Of a DNA stretch of 64,000 nt, positions 60,401 to 64,000 are shown in pieces. The number at the start of each line of letters is the position of its first letter. Within the stretch, counting starts at the first letter, position 1. Made by a program: the position numbers and the translations under genes. A model generated the notes under the pieces. That model did no database searches. It worked only from the letters and a program-made list of their open reading frames with translations, and was not told the origin of the DNA. Location of the stretch: NCBI GenBank assembly GCA_949752735.1, contig OX457042.1, positions 33,340,789 through 33,404,788 on the forward strand, read 5' to 3'. The stretch is from Lumbricus terrestris. Lineage: Eukaryota; Annelida; Clitellata; Crassiclitellata; Lumbricidae.

Positions 60401-63400
60401 CCTAAATTTTTGCTGCAAATATAATTTTTAATTATAGTGTTTGGAATTTTCAAAATTCTATCTGCGCGATTCTTGTACAATTGTGCTAGGTCGACGTTCA
60501 GCGAATTTGCTTCGAGATACGGGAAGGACGATCGGTTTAAAGCTGTCGATAAAATGAGGGAGAGGGAATCGCTCTTCAACGAGTTTCTGTTGGAAACAAG
60601 AAAGAGGGAGCAACAAGACGACTTTGGCAGAGGCCCTCCAGCCGACAGGGTAATGACGTACATTCTGCGTCCAGTGTTGTATATTTATTTATGTTCATAA
60701 ACTACTCAAGACTTTCCTCCTTGGCTATAACTGGGTCAGAAATGCCGCTGAACAGTTATCTTCAAGGTATACTATACAAATTCTATAGATAGATAGATAA
60801 AACAGCAACTAGCCAACCATGATTTTCTGCATACACACGTGCATATTACATATGCATTTGCATACATGTCTTGCCTTTTATTGAAAACGGACCATCCTAC
60901 AAAAAAGCGGATGACACAATATTTAGTGTCAATATTATTCCTATTGTGAACAAACTGATAATTAATGGTAAAAATGGCTAAAATAATAATAGCCTTTGAC
61001 TGTAATGTGTTCTTTTTTCTGTGTTCAGTCAAAGCTGGACTTCTTTCAGCTGCTGCAGGACACAACGGGAATATCACGCCACTCGTATTGGCCAGACGTT
61101 CGACTGAGGATGGAGTACGACCCACGCTACAGGGCGGTCGATTCCAACGCTAGACGAGAGGATTGGTTCCGAGAATACTGCCAGGCACTCAGCACCAGCA
61201 GCAACTATGTAAAATATTTTACTTAGTGGCCTTGATATTAAAATTTAATAAAATTGCCAGCATGCATTTCTTACAGAACTGATATATACATGCATGTACC
61301 GGTATTCCACAAACTGTTGAAGACTGGGTTTTTTTCGCTTGATCTCGTCCGGGAGCGCCTCTGAGTAGGTACATTGAAGGGGCGCTATATAAATTACGAT
61401 TGATTGATTGATTGATTGATTGATATTGAGTTTGGTTAAGCATAACTTTGAGCTCAGATGTTAATTCTGATTTCTGAAATTTTACTTTTGCATTTATCTG
61501 ATATCTGTCTGAGCTTCAATGGTCCAGTGGATTTGAGGACCGACAGGGTAATGACGTAAATTCTGCGTCCAGTATTGTATATTTTTATGCAGAAAATCGT
61601 GGTTGGCTAGTTGCTGTTTTATCTATCTATCTATAGAATGTTTGGTTGCTGCATATTTACTATCTTTTATATATCTGCTTTTTTGTAGGATAATGCTGAT
61701 GGTGAGTTAGAGCGCCGTGCTCGTGAGCGTCAGGAGAGGATCGAAGCGAGTCTGAGGGAAAGGGAGAAAGAAGTTCAAATGACGCTTTCCGTCTCACTTC
61801 GAGAACGTGACAAGGAACGCGAGCAACACATGAAAGAAGAAACCATTCAGCACTTCAAGGCGTTCATGGCTGATATGGTAAGTGGGATCTTGGCCTGCTC
61901 AACAAGTTGGATTGACTGGTTACCATCAAGCAAACCTGTCTTGCTGAAGTTTTCCTTCACCTTAGAATATGTATAGCAAAATTTTTGTGTCGTTGATTTT
62001 GCACTTGGTTCTTCGGGTATCGTGCTTCGTTGTAAAGTGAATTCTCATCGAATACATAACCTGACTGAAGCTTTTGGTCCCAGATAATATGCGAATATAT
62101 ATTCAAAATGTAGTTCGTTTTTAGAATTTGTGGTTGAATCAGAGCACATGATTTAGAGTTTGTATTATTATTTATTATTTCAAAAATTTTATATAGCGTC
62201 TTTTCAAGGTAGACTACTCAGAACTGCTCCCAGCCCAACCACGGTTAAATAGGACAGTTTTGCGATTATTTAGGAACAGAGTGGAGTGACATCTGGGAAC
62301 TAAGCACCGTGTAACAGGGAGGCCATTCCAGGTTGTGGGACCAGCAACCGAGAATGAACAATGCTGTCGGAAAGCAGTCCGCGATGGAGCACATTGTTAA
62401 AGTCTTGCTGGAAAAAATCTTAACTTCTTCCTCAAAAGTTTTTATGTTTTTATATTTATGCAGTGCAGGCATATAACGGAATTAGTTGTCTCTAATCTTT
62501 GGAGGTTTAATCTGATGGCGCTGTGAAACCGAGTTCAAAGGATCAGTACTTCTGTTTAGGTCCGTAATCCGGATGCGTCTTGGCGTGAGACTCGCAAGCG
62601 ACTGCACCGTGACCACCGCTGGGGTCTGGCCAAATCCCTCGACAAGACGGAAAAGGAGAAGCTGTTCGAAGAGCAGATGGCCATTCTGAACAAGAAGAAC
62701 AAGGAGATGTTCCATCGGCTGCTCGACGAAACCGTTGGCATCACGCTCACCTCCACCTGGAAGGAGGTCCGGAGGCTGATCCGGTCCGACCCGCGTTACT
62801 CCAGGTTCTCCTCGCATGACAGGGTGAGTGTCTAAATGTCACGGTTTGGGTAGAATGATATTGGCATACAGGGTGGGCCAAAAAAGAACCCCCTACGGTT
62901 TTTTGTTAATATCTTAACCAAAAGTAAGAATTTCGAAATGAAATTTTACAGGGTTGTAGACAATTTATATTTATACATCATGGCCAGATTTCATCAAAAT
63001 GTTTCAAACAGAACAAAAGTTATATCACTTTTAGTGAGGCCACCCACTGTTTTTTGACGATTCAAAAACGTAACGCAACATGTACATTGGTACACGTTTG
63101 TCTAGAGGGGAAAATAGAAATGTCTCGGCTGTAAAATATAACAATCTTTTTAGCAGAAATAATAGCTTTACATAGCAGGGCAGCAATTTCACGAAAACGA
63201 AGTAAACAACCACCACACAATCCAGTAGGTTTAACGGAAGCCTCCAAGACCAGACCATCAAAATGAACCAGTTGGCAACTGAAGAAACCGAGAGAAAAGC
63301 AGACCAATGCTAACAGACGAAACCAAAATGTGGTCTCTGTATAAAGCACCGTGCTGCCTTTATGTAGCCTACATATTCGTGTCATAGAGAAACGCAGTAA

Positions 63401-64000
63401 AGCCCATCCTATTATATAAGCACGTGTTAGGCATCAAGTGCTTAGTGCTTACGCATAAAAATATGCGTGCATGCATTCGTACATACATGTCTACATTCAT
63501 AGTATATCATTATTATTTGGCCTTGCTGTGGTTGGGAGCACCTCTGAGTAGTCCCCTTGCAGAGGCAGTATGCAAATGAATCAATAATTATGTTTGTAAG
63601 TACATGCCTGGTCACACAGAACGTGAATCTGATGTTCAGATAGTTGGCCAGCAGGAATGATGCAGTTAGTTTTCCAAGTGCTTCAAGGTCTAAGAGAAAT
63701 TTTGAGCCACTTTTTGAAGGAAGGAAGTGAATTTGAGCTATGAAGAGAGAGTGGCAGTCGTTTCCGTTCTCTCATTTCCCTGGGGCAGAGGCATGTAATG
63801 CACGTGAACTCGTAACTGTCTGCATCGTGGTTAAAATACAAGATTAACACTTGACAAGTCAATCCAAGTTGACATGCGGTACATCATTCGTACATAAAAG
63901 TTTCTGTGCTTACAGTTGCTACAGTGGTTGGGTATGATTATTATACGCTACTACACCGAAGTCTTGACTAACTCCTTGGTTTTCAGTTACCTATTTGTTA
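38321..64000 (+). CDS. TCERG1: TCERG1 (CA150), transcription elongation regulator 1; 3' end outside window
   Basis: This multi-exon gene spans at least 24 kb. Eighteen coding exons are listed separately. In order they give a Pro-rich N-terminus, WW1 ([10 protein letters not shown] then [13 protein letters not shown]), a very long Met/Gln/Pro-rich linker, WW2 ([20 protein letters not shown]), an acidic linker ending in [11 protein letters not shown] and PVPGTPW, WW3 ([20 protein letters not shown]), and FF domains 1-5. In known animals TCERG1 binds the phosphorylated C-terminal tail of RNA polymerase II and splicing factors such as SF1 and U2AF in the nucleus, coupling elongation to splicing. 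The linker between WW1 and WW2, Gln-Ala repeats in humans, is instead a [14 protein letters not shown] repeat here. FF6 and the C-terminus lie beyond 64000. Only the first exon and one linker junction are uncertain. Confidence 0.95.
38810..39025. mobile_element. 216-bp element with perfect 25-bp terminal inverted repeats
   Basis: GGCGAAACTGCAGTATCGGG followed by GACCG at the left is exactly inverted at the right (39001-39025). Between the ends are GGTTAGGGTCAGG-type tandem units of about 39 bases. It is non-coding. No target duplication is evident. It lies in TCERG1 intron 1, 60 bp from the next element. Confidence 0.88.
39086..39537. mobile_element. 452-bp element with GTGTCACGAAA ends (family G, copy 2)
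   Basis: The left end is GTGACACGAAACGGAGTATC and the right end is ACTCTATTTCGTGACAC. It is the inverted counterpart of 34275-34727 along its whole length, with small differences. The two copies face each other around the first exons of both genes. Confidence 0.88.
39890..39975. mobile_element. hAT end fragment (GGTTGGGAACCACT)
   Basis: TTTTTCGGGCCTGGTGGGCC followed by GGCCCGCGGACCACGGGTTGGGAACCACT resembles one end of the element at 54436-54735. The left boundary is not clear. Confidence 0.55.
41348..41550 (-). mobile_element. tRNA-derived SINE with LINE-like 3' end (copy 3)
   Basis: The minus strand has GTGGGGTGCGGTGGTGTAGT, a perfect B box GGTTCGAATCC, and the 3' end CGGGAACATCTCTGAGTAGA then GAGCTTGAAGGAGC. 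It shares the whole length with the copies at 4529 and 35441. Confidence 0.88.
41800..42191 (+). mobile_element. Decayed LINE C-terminal fragment
   Basis: It shows [16 protein letters not shown], an SLRRLNK-like block, then AACCTGGAATGGTCTTCCTC ([14 protein letters not shown]). It ends TGGGTGCGCCTCTGGGTAGC, CCTTGAAGAGGCACTATATA and AATGCAT. Frameshifts break the frame. Confidence 0.75.
42391..42428 (+). repeat. AT dinucleotide microsatellite
   Basis: About 18 TA units. Similar AT runs lie at 11411-11428 and 11583-11643. Nothing coding. Confidence 0.95.
43259..43310 (-). mobile_element. LINE 3' tail remnant just upstream of TCERG1 exon 2
   Basis: The complement reads GAGCGCCTCTGAGTAGTTAC then CTTGAAGGGGCGCTATATAA. 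Only the last 50 bases of the LINE remain, 80 bp before the acceptor at 43388. Confidence 0.75.
43389..43780 (+). CDS. TCERG1: TCERG1 exon 2, Pro-rich N-terminal region
   Basis: Acceptor TACTTTCAG|GCAG (a tandem acceptor; the second is at 43392) and donor GATTATG|GTAAAC, phase 1 out. It encodes about 130 residues, [20 protein letters not shown] then many Pro, Gly and Ser. Human TCERG1 also starts with a Pro-rich, probably unstructured stretch. Confidence 0.85.
44680..44972 (+). CDS. TCERG1: TCERG1 exon 3, Ser-rich linker
   Basis: Acceptor CGTTTTGTAG|AGAGTG and donor CAAAACATG|GTAAGT. Phase 1 in, 0 out. It encodes [20 protein letters not shown] and further Ser/Pro-rich residues. No domain. 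Confidence 0.85.
45066..45245 (+). repeat. Degenerate tandem repeat in TCERG1 intron 3
   Basis: Three to four units of about 45 bases with TTTTATCAACCTGCTGTGGA-like cores. The open frame over them is an artefact. Confidence 0.6.
45814..46056 (+). CDS. TCERG1: TCERG1 exon 4, Pro-rich plus first half of WW1
   Basis: Acceptor CTTTTTCAG|CGTCCC, donor GGAAAG|GTGGGA, phase 0 both sides. It encodes [20 protein letters not shown] and further Pro-rich residues, then [12 protein letters not shown], the first WW strand with its conserved Trp. The WW domain is split by the intron exactly before VYYYN. Confidence 0.92.
46925..47090 (+). CDS. TCERG1: TCERG1 exon 5, second half of WW1
   Basis: Acceptor CATTGATAG|GTGTAT, donor ACAACTG|GTGATT, phase 0 in, 1 out. 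It encodes [20 protein letters not shown] and more. The YYYN and second Trp of WW1 are intact. VYYYNARTR is as in vertebrate TCERG1. Confidence 0.93.
47470..47876 (+). mobile_element. LINE C-terminal fragment, frame intact for 120 codons
   Basis: Blocks [56 protein letters not shown] and [11 protein letters not shown] belong to LINE polyproteins. The tail is GTAAGGCGCTATATAAATGTT followed by CATA units. It differs from the other copies in tail, so it is another lineage. Confidence 0.85.
47889..47980 (+). mobile_element. LINE fragment of the TGAA-tailed subfamily
   Basis: GGATCACAGGAGCTACGTCT, TCCTGTGGCTCTTACTGAAG and TCGTGCTAGAG match 30190-30290. The true tail is absent. Confidence 0.7.
48236..48436 (+). 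repeat. 30-bp tandem repeat, about six units
   Basis: Unit GTGCTTGCTGTCACCTTTCT then TGTTTTGCAA, nearly identical in the last five copies. The unit is a multiple of three, so all six frames stay open through it. It is intronic and not a gene. Confidence 0.95.
48520..48790 (+). mobile_element. tRNA-derived SINE (second family)
   Basis: The head GGTGGTGTACTGGTTATAAT and the B-box-like GGGTTCATGTCC, 45 bases apart, are Pol III-like. The body has GTCGCCTGCACCCGTAGCCA and the 3' part matches, inverted, 1625-1745. It differs from the LINE-tailed SINE family. Confidence 0.75.
48817..49010 (+). repeat. 18-bp tandem repeat, about ten units
   Basis: Unit GCGATATGTGATTGTTGT repeats almost perfectly, ending 90 bp before TCERG1 exon 6. 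Translations such as AICDCC repeats are artefacts, because 18 is divisible by three. There are no spacers, so it is not a CRISPR array. Confidence 0.95.
49099..51084 (+). CDS. TCERG1: TCERG1 exon 6, 662-residue Gln/Met/Pro-rich linker
   Basis: Acceptor TTTCAATAG|CGAGGC, phase 1. The likely donor is GC-type: CTATCAG|GCAAGT after 51084, or its 21-bp duplicate after 51105. If unspliced, the frame ends at the stop 51135-51137. Between about 49620 and 50250 more than a dozen units of [14 protein letters not shown] occur, giving a DNA repeat of 21-33 bases. The linker between WW1 and WW2 is also low-complexity in vertebrates (Gln-Ala), but this one is unrelated in sequence and much longer. Pro-Gly-Met motifs could bind other WW or SH3 domains; this is unproven. 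Confidence 0.88.
51308..51430 (-). repeat. Dispersed repeat with TTATC tail, copy 2 (inverted)
   Basis: This is the complement of 13400-13545, with the same AAGAATATTCTTTAATATAC and CCAATTGCTATCCGCATTTT blocks. It lies in TCERG1 intron 6. Confidence 0.7.
52431..52478 (+). CDS. TCERG1: TCERG1 exon 7 (small, probable)
   Basis: 48 bases, phase 0 both sides, encoding [16 protein letters not shown]. The acceptor is TTTGACGCAG|A and the donor CATTGCCT|GTAAGT is strong. The exon 6 donor leaves phase 1, so an exon of suitable phase must lie between 51084 and 52431, or this exon is used in another isoform. A candidate with a good acceptor (CCCTTTGCAG|ATGCGG) starts at 51912 but has no convincing donor. 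Confidence 0.55.
52535..52610 (+). repeat. 18-bp tandem repeat, four units
   Basis: AACAATTGCACTGGA(A/G)(G/A)T units. Intronic. Confidence 0.85.
53025..53210 (+). repeat. Tandem duplication of about 100 bp
   Basis: CTGTCTTCAAATTATTATAT at 53043 is repeated as CTCTGTTCAGGTTATTATAT at 53141. Both copies continue to GGCAGGTAATATCAGAG / AGCAGGTGAGATCAGAG. See the rejected exon inside it. Confidence 0.7.
53324..53444 (+). CDS. TCERG1: TCERG1 exon 8, WW2
   Basis: The donor is TACGAAG|GTATGC, phase 1 out. The acceptor is AAG-AAG in tandem; the exon starts at 53324 or 53327, both phase 0. It encodes [20 protein letters not shown], then [20 protein letters not shown]. Both Trp and the YYYN core are present. 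The match to vertebrate WW2 is strong. Confidence 0.95.
53612..53692 (+). repeat. About 19-bp tandem repeat
   Basis: (G/A)ATGTCATTTAGACATCAC units, four to five copies. The core GTCATTTAGAC is nearly palindromic. Confidence 0.85.
54070..54317 (+). CDS. TCERG1: TCERG1 exon 9, acidic linker
   Basis: Acceptor ATTATGCAG|AGTCTC, donor CAGGAG|GTCAGA, phase 1 in, 0 out. It encodes [19 protein letters not shown] and then an Ala/Glu-rich coiled stretch with [10 protein letters not shown]. It corresponds in position to the Glu-rich linker of vertebrate TCERG1 but is diverged. Confidence 0.88.
54436..54735. mobile_element. 300-bp hAT-type MITE with GGTTGGGAACCACTG end
   Basis: It starts CAGCGGTGCCCAACCCGTGG and ends AAAGGTTGGGAACCACTG. 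The flanks TACTAGAT and TGCTACAT agree at 6 of 8 bases. Similar ends recur at 39890-39975 and about 6730-6760. TCERG1 intron 9. Confidence 0.75.
54944..55083 (+). CDS. TCERG1: TCERG1 exon 10, pre-WW3 linker
   Basis: Acceptor GTGGAATCAG|GCTG, donor CGCCTTG|GTCAGC, phase 0 in, 2 out. It encodes [20 protein letters not shown], then [20 protein letters not shown] and PVPGTPW. The EEMTEE and PGTPW blocks match vertebrate TCERG1 nearly word for word. Confidence 0.95.
55436..55512 (-). mobile_element. LINE 3' tail remnant
   Basis: The complement reads GGAAGCATCTCTGAGTAGG, TTCCTTGAAGAGGTGCTATA and TAAATACCTGAATGAATGA. Only the end remains. Confidence 0.75.
55682..55818 (+). CDS. TCERG1: TCERG1 exon 11, WW3
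   Basis: Acceptor GCCTACTCAG|GTGCAT, donor TCTCCGG|GTAACA, phase 2 in, 1 out. It encodes [20 protein letters not shown] then [19 protein letters not shown]. Both WW tryptophans are present. As in vertebrates, the residue before the first Trp is not aromatic. Confidence 0.95.
55845..56205 (-). mobile_element. Decayed LINE fragment
   Basis: The minus-strand frames include [20 protein letters not shown] followed by LQLQL, like the N-GR...SGPMEWNxLP block before the C-terminus of LINE proteins. A homologous fragment, also decayed, lies at 63700-63835 (GGGGCAGAGGCATGTAATGC). TCERG1 intron 11. Confidence 0.65.
56278..56344 (+). CDS. TCERG1: TCERG1 exon 12, basic/acidic linker
   Basis: Acceptor GTCCATAG|CCGCTG, donor TTGAA|GTGAGG, phase 1 in, 2 out. 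It encodes [20 protein letters not shown] then KLK, probably part of a nuclear-localisation region as in vertebrates (KKRKRD region). The vertebrate block between WW3 and this point (LxHPTPTML...) was not found. Confidence 0.8.
57326..58111. mobile_element. 786-bp non-autonomous element with exact 8-bp duplication
   Basis: The ends are CATAGATGTAAAAAAC and GTTTTTTACAACTATG, inverted with one mismatch. They are flanked by ATCTGAAG at 57318-57325 and 58112-58119. Both ends are filled with AAAAAACG(A/G)TAAAAAACG units. The interior is AT-rich and non-coding. The 8-bp duplication fits hAT, although the ends lack the usual CAG. It lies 80 bp upstream of TCERG1 exon 13. Confidence 0.88.
58191..58356 (+). 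CDS. TCERG1: TCERG1 exon 13, region before FF1
   Basis: Acceptor TGTATTACAG|AGTTGA, donor AAAGAG|GTATGC, phase 2 in, 0 out. It encodes [20 protein letters not shown], then [20 protein letters not shown] and [15 protein letters not shown]. The AAR-ERAI-PLE block is a conserved TCERG1 signature and probably a helical lead into FF1. Confidence 0.95.
58535..58640 (-). mobile_element. LINE 3' tail remnant
   Basis: The complement has GCCGTGCCTGGGTTGGGAGC, GCCTCTGAATGGTTTATCTT and GAAGGGGGCGATCTATAAAT. It matches the copy at 293-1339 end to end over about 90 bases. Confidence 0.75.
59504..59712 (+). CDS. TCERG1: TCERG1 exon 14, FF1 and start of FF2
   Basis: Acceptor TTCATCTCAAG|GTGTCC, donor CACGGAAG|GTTCGT, phase 0 in, 2 out. 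It encodes [20 protein letters not shown] and on through [20 protein letters not shown]. The W of FF1 and the FD-RY-LL core are present. Next to vertebrate TCERG1 this is one of the most conserved stretches. The end [16 protein letters not shown] begins FF2. Confidence 0.97.
60231..60313. mobile_element. 83-bp TTAA-bounded palindromic miniature element
   Basis: TTAACCCTTTCCCGCCGGA at the left and CCGGCGGGAATGGGTTAA at the right are inverted with one mismatch, each including TTAA. The centre GGGTCACGGGTGACCC is itself a palindrome. The TTAA ends and CCCTTTCC termini suggest piggyBac-type origin. TCERG1 intron 14. Confidence 0.75.
60490..60649 (+). CDS. TCERG1: TCERG1 exon 15, most of FF2
   Basis: Acceptor TTGTGCTAG|GTCGAC, donor GACAGG|GTAATG, phase 2 in, 0 out. 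It encodes [20 protein letters not shown] then [26 protein letters not shown] and FKA-KM-RE-LFNEF match vertebrate FF2 closely. Confidence 0.96.
61029..61208 (+). CDS. TCERG1: TCERG1 exon 16, FF3
   Basis: Acceptor TTCTGTGTTCAG|TCAAAG, donor AACTAT|GTAAAA, phase 0 both sides. It encodes [20 protein letters not shown], then [20 protein letters not shown]. The DFF-LL and DPRY-AVDS blocks are typical of FF3. The end STSSNY may be read through into the donor in an isoform. Confidence 0.95.
61315..61425 (+). mobile_element. LINE 3' tail with GATT run
   Basis: CGTCCGGGAGCGCCTCTGAG, TACATTGAAGGGGCGCTATA, TAAATTACGATT and then GATTGATT. This tail differs from the TGAA and ATAG tails of other copies, while the 30 bases before it are the same. 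Confidence 0.85.
61689..61877 (+). CDS. TCERG1: TCERG1 exon 17, linker helix and FF4 start
   Basis: Acceptor TTTTTGTAG|GATAAT, donor GATATG|GTAAGT, phase 0 both sides. It encodes [20 protein letters not shown], then SLREREKEV and the end [20 protein letters not shown]. The [16 protein letters not shown] block is a TCERG1 hallmark. FF4 begins at HFKAF. Confidence 0.96.
62180..62400 (-). mobile_element. LINE 3' part, mostly tail
   Basis: The complement has CCGTGGTTGGGCTGGGAGCA, GTTCTGAGTAGTCTACCTTG and AAAAGACGCTATATAAAATT. Upstream of that are CATTCTCGGTTGCTGGTCCC and ACAACCTGGAATGGCCTCCC, the same area as in the 293-1339 copy. Confidence 0.75.
62560..62823 (+). CDS. TCERG1: TCERG1 exon 18, rest of FF4 and most of FF5
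   Basis: Acceptor TTCTGTTTAG|GTCCGT, donor GACAGG|GTGAGT, phase 0 both sides. It encodes [20 protein letters not shown] and [20 protein letters not shown], then [25 protein letters not shown] and TSTWKEV-R match vertebrate FF4/FF5. FF6 is beyond the window. Confidence 0.97.
62879..63080. mobile_element. Mariner-like end, relative of 9732-10900
   Basis: TA then CAGGGTGGGCCAAAAAAGAA, CCCCCTACGGTTTTTTGTTA and later TTTTTGACGATTCAAAAACG repeat the first tandem unit of the foldback element. Only one unit is evident; the right end is lost. It starts 55 bp downstream of the exon 18 donor. Confidence 0.78.
63100..64000. other. TCERG1 intron 18 (to the window edge)
   Basis: A LINE tail (63519-63592, plus: GGTTGGGAGCACCTCTGAGT ... 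GAGGCAGTATGCAAATGAAT) and a decayed LINE block (63700-63835) are present. No exon seen. Confidence 0.5.

Overview
The window is animal nuclear DNA. It has introns with GT-AG sites, AT-rich repeat-filled spacers, non-LTR retrotransposon remnants, tRNA-derived SINEs and many small DNA transposons, and no prokaryotic-style gene. The mix suggests a marine invertebrate, possibly an echinoderm or another invertebrate deuterostome, but no feature here fixes the species.

Two split genes can be followed. On the minus strand, an unnamed gene begins with a 513-codon exon at 32810-31272. That exon carries five Tyr-x-Asn motifs, a Tyr-Asp-Val-Pro motif, three Asp-Pro-Phe motifs and proline-rich SH3-type motifs. 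It continues at 29835-29628, and four more minus-strand exons at 14130-3985 assemble in phase into a pleckstrin-homology (PH) domain. Codon phase shows that at least one exon between 29628 and 14130 was not found, so joining the two halves is an inference. On the plus strand, from about 38321 (first exon likely) or 43389 (certain) to beyond the right edge, lies the orthologue of TCERG1/CA150, the WW- and FF-domain factor that couples RNA polymerase II transcription to splicing. Its three WW domains and FF domains 1-5 are in the window; FF6 and the stop codon are not. The two genes point away from each other and may share a control region at about 37470-38320.

Left part (1-31 kb): a 348-codon reverse-transcriptase remnant at 293-1339, PH exons, and a dense set of mobile elements. 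Several small hAT-type elements have exact 8-bp target duplications. One element of about 1.5 kb holds a second inside it. A mariner-like foldback element has arms built of tandem units, and a perfect 32-bp hairpin lies just beyond it. Middle part (31-43 kb): the 5' ends of both genes, bracketed by two inverted copies of a 453-bp terminal-repeat element. Right part (43-64 kb): TCERG1 exons separated by introns with LINE tails, SINEs, minisatellites and DNA transposons, some within 60-100 bp of splice sites.

A recurring theme is a LINE 3' end (a Gly-Ser-Ala/Thr-Ser-Glu-like C-terminus, then GCGCTATATAAAT and a tetranucleotide tail). It is also carried by a tRNA-derived SINE, which suggests the SINE borrowed the LINE's 3' recognition end. 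The DNA transposons are mostly non-coding and must have been moved by enzymes encoded elsewhere.
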